Assembly (NCBI RefSeq): GCF_001680005.1
Contig: NC_033560.1
Span: 1,243,501-1,307,500, forward strand
DNA: 64,000 nucleotides
Reading direction: 5' to 3'
Source of the DNA: Plasmodium coatneyi
Taxonomy: Eukaryota > Apicomplexa > Aconoidasida > Haemosporida > Plasmodiidae
Part shown: positions 35,333 through 43,799 of the stretch, in pieces
Numbering within the stretch: the first letter of the stretch is position 1
How the letters are laid out: the number at the start of each line of letters is the position of its first letter
Program-made: the position numbers and the translations under genes
Notes under the pieces: model-generated
Told to the model about the DNA's origin: nothing
Databases searched by the model: none
The model's input: the letters and a program-made list of their open reading frames with translations, nothing else

Positions 35333-37201
35333 ATGAAGCTGGACATCTCGTGTTTTTGCTTCCTGTCGAAAAATGAGTACCGAGTGCTGACGGCGATAGA
35401 AATGGGCATGCGGAACCATGAGTACCTGCCCGTGTCATTAATAGCAAGCATAGCGAATTTGAGGAAGGAAGGCATAAACAGTGTGCTGAAGAAGTTGCTC
35501 AAAAATAAACTGATCAGTCATGAAAATAAAAAGTACGATGGGTACAAGCTAACCTATTTAGGGTATGACTTCCTAGCCTTAAGGGCATTTATAAACAGGG
35601 GCACCCTAAAAAGTGTTGGCAATCAAATAGGAGTTGGAAAAGAATCAGACATCTATATATGTAAAGATACGAGCGGAAATTTGTTGTGTTTAAAAATACA
35701 TAGGTTAGGTAGAATATCCTTTAGAACTATTAAAAATAATAGGGACTATTATGGGAAGAAAAATTTCCGAAATTGGCTGTACTTGTCCAAAATAGCTGCC
35801 ACGAAGGAATATGCTTATTTGAAAGCTCTGTATGAAAATAACTTCCCAGTTCCAAAACCTTATGACCTAAACAGACATATGATTCTCATGTCGTATGTAA
35901 ATGGGTACCCCCTGTCACACGTAAAAATTAGTAACCCCTTTAAGATAATAGACGTCTTAATAAACACGATCATTAAATTTGCCAAGGCGAATATAATTCA
36001 TGGAGATTTCAACGAATTTAACATTCTCATAGATGACGATGAGAAAATAACTGTTATAGATTTTCCCCAAATAGTTTCTCTACAGCATGCGAATGCAAAG
36101 TTGTACTTTGACCGAGACGTCAGAGGTGTCGTTAACCACTTTTATAAAAAGTACAAAATAAAAATTGAAGATTACCCTGTTTATGAGGATGTCATTTTGC
36201 TGACTAATGATAAAATTGTGGTGGACGAGAATTTGCTTTCCAGTTGTGATGAGCATGCCCTCATGGACGTCCTGCAGAATGATGGCTCTGACTCGGTCTG
36301 CACCGGGCCGGAGCAGGTGAACGGTAGTGACGATGGCGTCGAAAGTGATCAAGGTAACCAAAGTGACGAAATGGACGAAGTGGAAGAAAGTGACGAAATT
36401 GATGGAAGCCGTCGCAGTGAGGCAAACCGCCCAAGCACTGTTAGTGAGAGCACTCAGGGGGAAACGCCCCGCAGCGTGGGAACCCAGGGGGGGGACTCCT
36501 TCTCTTCTGAAGGAAAGTACAAAGACGCCTACGAGAGCAACGCGGAAAGGGAAAAGGCAAATGACCAGCTGGAGAAAAGATTGGACGGATTGGATGACAA
36601 TGGCGTGGAAAGTGCACAAGGGGGAGAAGCGGATCAGCCAGGAAATAAGAAGGAAGAGGAGGAGACCCAAGGCAGGGGGGTTAGTAGCCCCATGAAGAAT
36701 GAAGAAGCCATTACAAATGGGAAGTGCAGTGGTACAGAGGAGAAGACGCAGGGTGAGGATAAAGACCGTCATGATGGTCACCCTGTTAGCGGTGAGGAAG
36801 AGACGGAGGGGAAAATCGTCTCAAACGACCCGAACCATCAGGTGGACGGTGGTACTTCAGAAAAGAGCGCCCACCAGGTGAACTGCACGAAGGGCATGAG
36901 CAGCGAAGCGAGCGGTGATGAAGTCAGTGGTGATGAAGTCAGTGGTGACGAAGCCAGTGGTGACGAGGCCAGCGAATTGACGGCGTACTCCAGCTGCGAG
37001 TCGGAGGGAGGCATCTCCGAGAATTCCACCAAGAAGCTGTCCGAAACGTGGCAGCCCCATATAAAAAAGTACACGAAGGAATACGCTAAGAGCAAGCTAA
37101 AGTACATGTATAGGAAGAAGAAAAATAAGGAAAAGTACAAGGAAAATTTAAAAACGAAAAATAAAAAAAAACTAATGGAAAAGATTAAAAATTATGTGTA
37201 A
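35333..37201 (+). CDS. RIO2: RIO2 atypical serine/threonine kinase
   Basis: The single exon encodes 622 aa. RIO2 is a kinase/ATPase needed for late cytoplasmic maturation of the 40S ribosomal subunit. The start at 35333 (context ACAATGAAG) is chosen because MKLDISCFCFLSKNEYRVLT aligns with the RIO2 N-terminus; the open frame extends upstream without a better ATG. Residues 8-85 are the RIO2 winged helix (EYRVLTAIEMGMRNHEYLP). Then come the ATP loop GVGKESDIYIC, the phosphate-binding lysine in LCLKIHRLGR, the catalytic HGDFNEFN (D225, N230) and the metal-binding IDFPQ (D243). From about residue 300 a disordered acidic tail replaces the usual shorter tail, with SGDE repeats at about 36908-36967. 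The last 60 residues are strongly basic and Lys-rich. It is convergent with the FAD protein gene. Confidence 0.95.
   Translation: MKLDISCFCFLSKNEYRVLTAIEMGMRNHEYLPVSLIASIANLRKEGINSVLKKLLKNKLISHENKKYDGYKLTYLGYDFLALRAFINRGTLKSVGNQIGVGKESDIYICKDTSGNLLCLKIHRLGRISFRTIKNNRDYYGKKNFRNWLYLSKIAATKEYAYLKALYENNFPVPKPYDLNRHMILMSYVNGYPLSHVKISNPFKIIDVLINTIIKFAKANIIHGDFNEFNILIDDDEKITVIDFPQIVSLQHANAKLYFDRDVRGVVNHFYKKYKIKIEDYPVYEDVILLTNDKIVVDENLLSSCDEHALMDVLQNDGSDSVCTGPEQVNGSDDGVESDQGNQSDEMDEVEESDEIDGSRRSEANRPSTVSESTQGETPRSVGTQGGDSFSSEGKYKDAYESNAEREKANDQLEKRLDGLDDNGVESAQGGEADQPGNKKEEEETQGRGVSSPMKNEEAITNGKCSGTEEKTQGEDKDRHDGHPVSGEEETEGKIVSNDPNHQVDGGTSEKSAHQVNCTKGMSSEASGDEVSGDEVSGDEASGDEASELTAYSSCESEGGISENSTKKLSETWQPHIKKYTKEYAKSKLKYMYRKKKNKEKYKENLKTKNKKKLMEKIKNYV
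36905..36972 (+). repeat. 15-bp coding repeat (SGDEV/SGDEA units) in RIO2
   Basis: Four consecutive copies of a 15-base unit close to AGTGGTGATGAAGTC encode SGDEV, SGDEV, SGDEA and SGDEA. It is likely length-variable between isolates. Confidence 0.85.
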
Positions 37202-37717
37202 CAAAAAATAAGTGTAACCCCAATTAATTTTTTCAAACTTTCCAATCCTTTTCCCTCTGTTGTATGAACAACAGCGCCACGCGTACGCGAAGAATGTGTA
37301 CCATTGTGCGCAATTTATTTGTTTATTCAGTCCTTTTTTGTAACACCCCCTTTTCTCTTGTTTTGTCATATTATTTTTACTTAAAAATAAACAAACGTCT
37401 TTTATTTGTGTGTGTAAAAAGGCTAAATGATGCCCCACAGAAAAAAAAATCAGACGTGAAAAATGTGCTATTCTTCATTTTTTCGCGCACTCATCTGGAA
37501 TTTTAACATTAACACGTCGGTAGGGGATAATCGTGGAGGTGGTATTCTGCATGAGAGGGGTAAGAAATTACGACATCGCCTTAGTTATGCGTGAGCAAAT
37601 GATCTATGACGCCATTATGCGGGCATAAAAGGGGGAGAAAAATTCCCCCCAATTGGCACAATATATGATTCGTCTTTACGATGGGGTGACCAGCGGTGTG
37701 CCCTAGTTATCCACCCC
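37202..37717. other. Convergent intergenic region RIO2 / FAD protein
   Basis: 516 bases of 3' flank for both genes. AT-rich with short homopolymers. Nothing coding is supported. Confidence 0.6.
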
Positions 37718-40700
37718 TTAGCCGTAAAAGCTGTACACGTAATCGAGGAAGGCCGTAACCTCATTCTCGTTGTTCACATAATTCATGTGCGTTATATGCA
37801 TATCGGGTCGAACAAAAATATACATGGCTGATCTGGACCTGCACAAATCGGTAGGAACGCAGGGTGCACCTAGCTTGATATTTAGCTGCCTCTGGAAGTC
37901 GCTCATGAAGTCGTAGAGGATGGTTTGTTTGCCCAGGTTTTTGGTGGCCCTTATTTTGGTAAGAAGGGCACTCAGTGGGGAGTCCCTACCCTGGATGTTG
38001 GCTCTGTGCATCATCTGGGGACATACAATAGAAAGGATGGCTGAGAGAACATTTCCATTCCTGGTGATACTGTCGTTCGTGTCTGTGATCGCACTGACGA
38101 TAGAGTGTCTGCGTGTGAAGTCGTTTTTTTGTTCACCGCACACAACCCAGAGGATGTTGAGGGGTGAGCCACGTCTCCCCCTGGCCATGGCGCCGTAAGT
38201 TAGTCTTCCAATTTTTGTTAGCTTATCAAAGGCGTCCACATCGTGGTAACAGCAACCATGGTGGGAGTGCCCTTGGTGGGAGTAACCATCGTGGGTGCTT
38301 CCTGGCCCCCCTTTGGAGGAAAACCTATTCATAATATCGGGGCACCTCTGTGGAAGGCCCATTTTACACGCACAAATTCGGGAGGGGTTCATTTGGCATA
38401 TGCACAAAATTAAGGTATGTGCATGTCCCCCCAGGTAGTCATACAGCCGAACAGTGTTATTTTCCTGATAGCTGTTACTGCACAAGGTGACACATCTGAG
38501 GACGCAGTTCCTTGGCCGATCTGCACACATGAAGTGCCTGCCTGTGAGTTGAGCGGAGGTGTGTACAAGGCCTAATCTGTAGTAGTCACTTTGCAGCATA
38601 AACGTCTTTTTGTAAACCCTGTTTAGAACGTTGCAGGAGGAAGTGAACCTGCTAATCGTCCTGACACAGCAATTCAGGAGAAAGGCAAAATAGTAACTAG
38701 CCATATTGTTTAATAAAAAAAAAAAATTAACCATTTCACTACTCCATGAGAGGACCTTCTGAGAAATGTACTGTCTCTCCTTCTGGTATGCCTCCAGTAA
38801 AATGGGCGAAGAATTATAATCTATTAGGTATTTCAATTTCCACCCAATGCTATACACATCATGTACTGTGAGGTTAATGCTTATGCTAAACATGGGGTTG
38901 TATAGACAGTTAGACTCCCCTGCTAGGATGATCCCCTGTCTATAGAACTGTTCGCACATTTGGTCTCTGTGAATTCCCCTCTTCAAATTATATACATAAA
39001 ATATTTTCACTTTTGGGAAAATTTTTTCAATCAAGTGGATCACTTCCATGTGGTTCAATTTGTCTGTCTGTTTCACTGGACGGATTATTTCTTCATGGGA
39101 GCGTTTTTTTGCTTTCCTGCATATGGTCAAGTGCCAGTTGTACCCCCCCCTGCGTATGCCAAGGGTTGATTTGGGGGAGGTGGTGCACCCTGAGTTGTTG
39201 CTCACTGCGTCGGAGAACACGTTCACATTGTTATCACACGAATGATCGTTCGAATGATCAATCGAATGATCGCTAGTGATGTGTTGCTTCCTTTTAGGGG
39301 GAGTTCCATTCGTGGAACACATTTCAGGGACATCTTCACATGGACTTCCCCACAGTTTCTCCCCTTGGAGAATTCCCCCCCTGACTTGTCCGTTCGCACA
39401 TTTATTTTCCTTCCCTTTTGGGGAACGATCCCCATCGTTTGTATTTCCTCCTACGGCACTGTCTTCGTGTTGCTTTGCTCCTGCTGTGATATCACTGCTC
39501 TGTGACGGCGTCATCCTCTCGTTTGTGTAACCAGTATCATTGGGTTGGCGTTCCCGTGAGGATGCATCTCTCTGCTCAATTTTATTCTCATCGTTGGGCT
39601 TGGAGGGATGGCCACTGTCTACATCTGCCATGTGGATTTCTTTCCATTTTTCCTCAACAGTTTTAGCCCTAACATGATGGCGGTTAATAGGATCCCCCTT
39701 AGGTGCTCCATTTTGGTCCCACCCAGAGTGGTCCTCTTCAATGGAAACTTCTTCTGACAAAACAGAGTTGTGAGAAACCCCGCTTGATTGGTTGTTCCCC
39801 CGTTCGGTGTGGCCATTCTGAGGTCCCCCTAAGGATAGGCACTCTGCTGATGTGCCACTGGAGGGGGATCCAGTCGAATCAATCCCTTTGTCGGTTGGTT
39901 TATTTGCATTTTCACCACTTGGTGTAATTAAATCTGGCGTATCTTCATATGGGGGGGTTGCAGCTGGCTCGTGACCTAACCTCTGCGGGTCTGTAATCCC
40001 GATTTTCTGTTCCCCTTTGTGGGGGTCACGTGGAAGTTTTCCGATGAGGTCCTGCACAGGTTCATCTTGCGCGTCTCCCTCTGCGGTGGTGTCATCTCCC
40101 CAATTGGCCGAGTTTTCATTCTCCTCTGAATCGTTCTCCCTCCTGCTGCTGCCCGGGTGAGGAGCCTCCTTGGCAGTTCTCCCGGTGAGACCATTTCGCA
40201 GTAGACATGGTTGACATGGTTGGCTCGTTGAGCCCCGCTCTTCTGTGGGTTTTCCCCCAAAAGAATGGGGCACTCTCCCAACAGGGTGCACCCTTTTAAG
40301 CGAAGAACCACCCTGGGGGAGGTCCCCTTTGAAAGTGTACTCCTCCTTTGTTCGTTCAATAACGTGCGTGAATGCCTCGTCATTGCAGAAAAAACTTTGC
40401 TCGTAAATATTTCGCATGTCAGGGAGAATGGGGAAGCATGTAGCCAAGCCATGCTCCGACTGAACCAGGGTCAAATTGTAGTGACTCATATCTATGTTCC
40501 ATTTGGCGCAGACATCCACAGATATGTACTCGACCGGGTGGCTTGTCTTCTCTTCCATTTTTATCTTTGCCAGTTTTCTGATTGAAGATTTTCTCCCATC
40601 AACTCCAACTATGTATTTACTCCTAATTGAGCAGTGAAGCGGTTTTTTTGGTTGTTCCTCACTTGGGTGGGTATTGTGGGTTAGTGACCCCCCCGTTGGT

Positions 40701-41917
40701 GCATCCTTTGGGGGGTTCTCCCCGGATGAGTCGTCGTGTGCATTTTTCTCCACTGCGCCATTCTTTTCCCTTTCCCTGTCAAAAAGAAACCCTTTTCTCC
40801 AAGGTTTTTTTCCCACTATGTGATCAACAGTACCGTGCATTTCACTGTCGTCTTTATTACAACAATGGGGCACTTCTATGTAGTTACCTGTGTGATGTTT
40901 TGTCTCCCTTTTTGTGTCCTTTACCACCCGCACATGCATCATAGGCGTAGCTCCCCTCTGACCCTCCGTAGGGAGTCTGTTTAGGGGGGACCTCGAGCAA
41001 CCCTGAAAGAAACCATTTTCGCAGGTGCTATTCCCAGAATGGTCACCATGGATGGAGGTAGAAAAAGTCGAGCCCGTATCGCTAGATGAGCTCTGAAGTC
41101 TGTATCTGTCCAACGAATTTTCTGAGTTTGCTTGCAAGTAATTTGTGTAATTTTCGTTGTATTCGCTAGAGATGCTGCTGGACGAGCTGTGTTGGCTTTC
41201 CCAGGGAATGAATTTTTTTTTTTTTTTCCCGTCCAGGTGGGCGCTCGCTTTGCCTTGTCTTCTCTTAAGGAGGGAGGGCAGGGTGTACATCTTTTTCACG
41301 TCGCTCCAGGTGCAGCTTTTATTTCCGCTTCTCCCGTGTAAGTTTTGTTTTCCCTGTTGATTGTGCAAATGTGCGTGCGTATCAGCGGTGCCGTTATCTT
41401 TACGGTACTTTCTTCCCCTTCTGCACGTAGAGGGACTGTCCTGACTGAGTCTCCACAGGATGGTGCCATCCTGCACGGCGTCCGAATTGATGGAAGCCAA
41501 TTTTCTTCGCAGGATATTATTCAGCGTGGTCTTGTTTATACTTAGCATGTACGATGTGGATCCATTGCAGTTTTGAAAAAAAGTTTTGTCCGTTTTATTT
41601 ATTAATTTGTTTCCAACGTAGAAACTAACTCCTGTCAGTTTTAAGCTTCTGTTTCGTACCTCCGAGAGGATACCTAAATCGTGGAAAATTTCCAACGTTC
41701 TGGGGTAGAGTAAATATTGCTCACTTATGTCTTCTCCGTTTATTTCTTTATTATTTCTGTCGTACGAGTTTATCACCAAGTGGTTTACATTTTTTCGTGC
41801 CAGATCGAGGGAAAGAAGAAGTCCCCCTGTGTTTGCCCCAACAATGAGCACGTCTGTTTGGCGTTCCTCTTCCGGGGGATCCCCTTTTCTGAGGTGTCCA
41901 TTCGTTCGCCGGTTCAT
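37718..41917 (-). CDS. Divergent FAD-dependent aromatic-ring hydroxylase-like protein (PHBH fold)
   Basis: The single exon encodes 1,399 aa. Residues 22-55 are a Rossmann FAD-binding start (DVLIVGANTGGLLLSLDLAR). The DG motif appears as VGVDGRKSSIRK at about residue 440. The third FAD motif region reads ILAGESNCLYNPMFSISIN and then VHDVYSIGWKLKYLID, the position of the usual GDAAH..P..G.G.N....DA..L.WKL. The C-terminus ends in MYIFVRPDMHITHMNYV, resembling the RPDGHVAWR strand of the thioredoxin-like C-terminal domain of phenol hydroxylase-type enzymes. The core is interrupted by two long low-complexity inserts (about residues 165-430 and 520-950). Normal family members are 400-650 aa. Odd points: the second Gly of GxGxxG is Asn, and GDAAH is GESNC. 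Substrate and activity are unknown; no targeting signal is obvious. Neighbours: convergent RIO2, divergent YbeY-AcpS. Confidence 0.72.
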   Translation of the reverse strand: MNRRTNGHLRKGDPPEEERQTDVLIVGANTGGLLLSLDLARKNVNHLVINSYDRNNKEINGEDISEQYLLYPRTLEIFHDLGILSEVRNRSLKLTGVSFYVGNKLINKTDKTFFQNCNGSTSYMLSINKTTLNNILRRKLASINSDAVQDGTILWRLSQDSPSTCRRGRKYRKDNGTADTHAHLHNQQGKQNLHGRSGNKSCTWSDVKKMYTLPSLLKRRQGKASAHLDGKKKKKFIPWESQHSSSSSISSEYNENYTNYLQANSENSLDRYRLQSSSSDTGSTFSTSIHGDHSGNSTCENGFFQGCSRSPLNRLPTEGQRGATPMMHVRVVKDTKRETKHHTGNYIEVPHCCNKDDSEMHGTVDHIVGKKPWRKGFLFDREREKNGAVEKNAHDDSSGENPPKDAPTGGSLTHNTHPSEEQPKKPLHCSIRSKYIVGVDGRKSSIRKLAKIKMEEKTSHPVEYISVDVCAKWNIDMSHYNLTLVQSEHGLATCFPILPDMRNIYEQSFFCNDEAFTHVIERTKEEYTFKGDLPQGGSSLKRVHPVGRVPHSFGGKPTEERGSTSQPCQPCLLRNGLTGRTAKEAPHPGSSRRENDSEENENSANWGDDTTAEGDAQDEPVQDLIGKLPRDPHKGEQKIGITDPQRLGHEPAATPPYEDTPDLITPSGENANKPTDKGIDSTGSPSSGTSAECLSLGGPQNGHTERGNNQSSGVSHNSVLSEEVSIEEDHSGWDQNGAPKGDPINRHHVRAKTVEEKWKEIHMADVDSGHPSKPNDENKIEQRDASSRERQPNDTGYTNERMTPSQSSDITAGAKQHEDSAVGGNTNDGDRSPKGKENKCANGQVRGGILQGEKLWGSPCEDVPEMCSTNGTPPKRKQHITSDHSIDHSNDHSCDNNVNVFSDAVSNNSGCTTSPKSTLGIRRGGYNWHLTICRKAKKRSHEEIIRPVKQTDKLNHMEVIHLIEKIFPKVKIFYVYNLKRGIHRDQMCEQFYRQGIILAGESNCLYNPMFSISINLTVHDVYSIGWKLKYLIDYNSSPILLEAYQKERQYISQKVLSWSSEMVNFFFLLNNMASYYFAFLLNCCVRTISRFTSSCNVLNRVYKKTFMLQSDYYRLGLVHTSAQLTGRHFMCADRPRNCVLRCVTLCSNSYQENNTVRLYDYLGGHAHTLILCICQMNPSRICACKMGLPQRCPDIMNRFSSKGGPGSTHDGYSHQGHSHHGCCYHDVDAFDKLTKIGRLTYGAMARGRRGSPLNILWVVCGEQKNDFTRRHSIVSAITDTNDSITRNGNVLSAILSIVCPQMMHRANIQGRDSPLSALLTKIRATKNLGKQTILYDFMSDFQRQLNIKLGAPCVPTDLCRSRSAMYIFVRPDMHITHMNYVNNENEVTAFLDYVYSFYG

Positions 41918-43799
41918 CGTTTCGCTAGTTCGGAGTGGAAATATGACAGGGCAAGGTTGAACTAGAAGGTGTGACAGTGCTTATCTACATTGGCGGGGAA
42001 AATTCTGATGGATGTAATACTCCCCTCAGATTCAGCAAGACCGCCGCTGTGCAGGTCGATCGTGTCGGTCTGCCCCTTCTCATATGTGTCTACCAATTTT
42101 TACAAACTCTAAATTTGCACTGAAGTGGCAAAAAGTCATGTGGTAAAAAAAGGTGCTTAAAATTACCAAAATGTGGAGCATCAAAAAAAAAAAAAAAAAA
42201 AAAAATGCGAATGTGTACAAACTTGTGTGCATATATGTTTATCATCCCCCCCACCCCCATTCACATATAACAAAGGAAGTGACTTCTTCCATATCAGCAG
42301 GGGGGCAACATCGCGTGGAAGTGAAGTGACGCAAAGGAGTACCAAGGAAAAAAAAAAAAATTGCTACATTGGCAAATAGAAAGTTTAAGAATAAAATAAT
42401 AATGAAGCCTTACTCAAGTGTCAACAAAACTGTTGAAAAAAAAAAAAAAAAAAAAAAAATCGTTGCTGCGTTTCGTTATGTCTACGTTGCCTTGCACACA
42501 ACTGCACCTATGGGTGGTGTTCCGAAAGTTGTCAAACAGGCATAAGAGGTGACGTCGCAAATAAGTAGCTATTTCTCATCCGTTGTAGGAGTCACTAACA
42601 GGTGATTACGCACCCGTGAGTTCTACTCCCCCTTCCTATGATGGGACACCCAAAGACACAACGTAACTTTATGAACATATCCAGAAGGCGCTCACTTGGA
42701 CAGCTTATTAAATGGGATTCTTTATATACATATGTGCGCGCTGTCAGAGAGGCTTTACATAAGTGGGGCGCGTGATGAGCATGAATCTTTCACGCTCACG
42801 CATCGCTGCACACACATGCAAGTATTCCGGCATTTCAACTTTTAGCACATGTAGTAGTACCACTACAGTGTGATGGACTATTCTGTTCCTATGCTACCCC
42901 TTCCCAGTTCGCTAAGCATTAGGGCCCCCTTTGACCCCATGGTGGGTGTATATCACTGTCCTGGAATCACATCGGGGTGAAGATAAACTTGGCTGATTAT
43001 TCGTGAGAACACCTTTTCACGGGGGAGCTTCAACTGGAAGGTAATCAATCCATGCAGCTGCGTGTTCTACATGTGTTGTTACCCCCAGGGGTGTGTACCC
43101 CCCCCATACACGCGTGTAAACCAACCCTCTCCCCGGGGCTTGCTTTCGCTTTTTCCGCCCCGGGCTAGTCCCTTCGCAGACGTTTCATCATTAAAAAGGA
43201 GGAACTTCATTGTGAGGGAGGTTAATCTGAGAAGAGTATTTTTTTCCCTTTTTTTTTTTTCGTTCAAAAATGGTTCCTCAGCCACAAGCGAGCAACCAGG
43301 AAGAACGTTACACCTTCGATGCGAGGGGTGTATGCTAATTTTTCCAATCCGGGGTGGGGTGTACATTTCTGAGTGACATCCTTCGTAGAAACGGAATGGT
43401 CCAGGTGGGTTACCCCGTTGTGGAGTCGTATTCGACATATCAGCAGGGAAAAAAAAAAAAAAAAAAAAAAAAAATTATACCTCTATTTGTTGCAAAAGGT
43501 AGAATTGTAAATCCGTTTGCTTTTCTCATTACACGTGCAACACATGCGCTTGCCAAAAGTTCGGTTGGATTTTCCCCCCCCTGAATGAGTTTTGGAGGCG
43601 CCACGCTTCATTTGTAGGAGCATGTGTAAAGTGGGGGGATGGAGATACCTATGAAGCTGCTTTGTAAATGTCCCGCCAGATGTGCATCGGAGAAGAGTTA
43701 AAAACACATCAGTATAAACGCGCACATATGACACGTACATATGTGTAGCCGTGCAGGGAAGTACCTGAAGTTCACCTGAGAAAATTGGACCCAATTATA
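41918..43799. promoter_or_regulatory. Divergent intergenic region FAD protein / YbeY-AcpS
   Basis: About 1.9 kb between divergent starts. A-runs lie at 42183-42205 (23), 42436-42459 (24) and 43449-43474 (26). The open frames of 60-119 codons have no domain and span these runs. Presumed promoters of both genes; single elements cannot be assigned. Confidence 0.55.

Noticed and set aside
34693..35502. 269-codon minus-strand frame overlapping the RIO2 start
   Set aside because: It covers conserved RIO2 winged-helix codons in antisense and continues into homopolymer-rich intergenic DNA. No domain seen.
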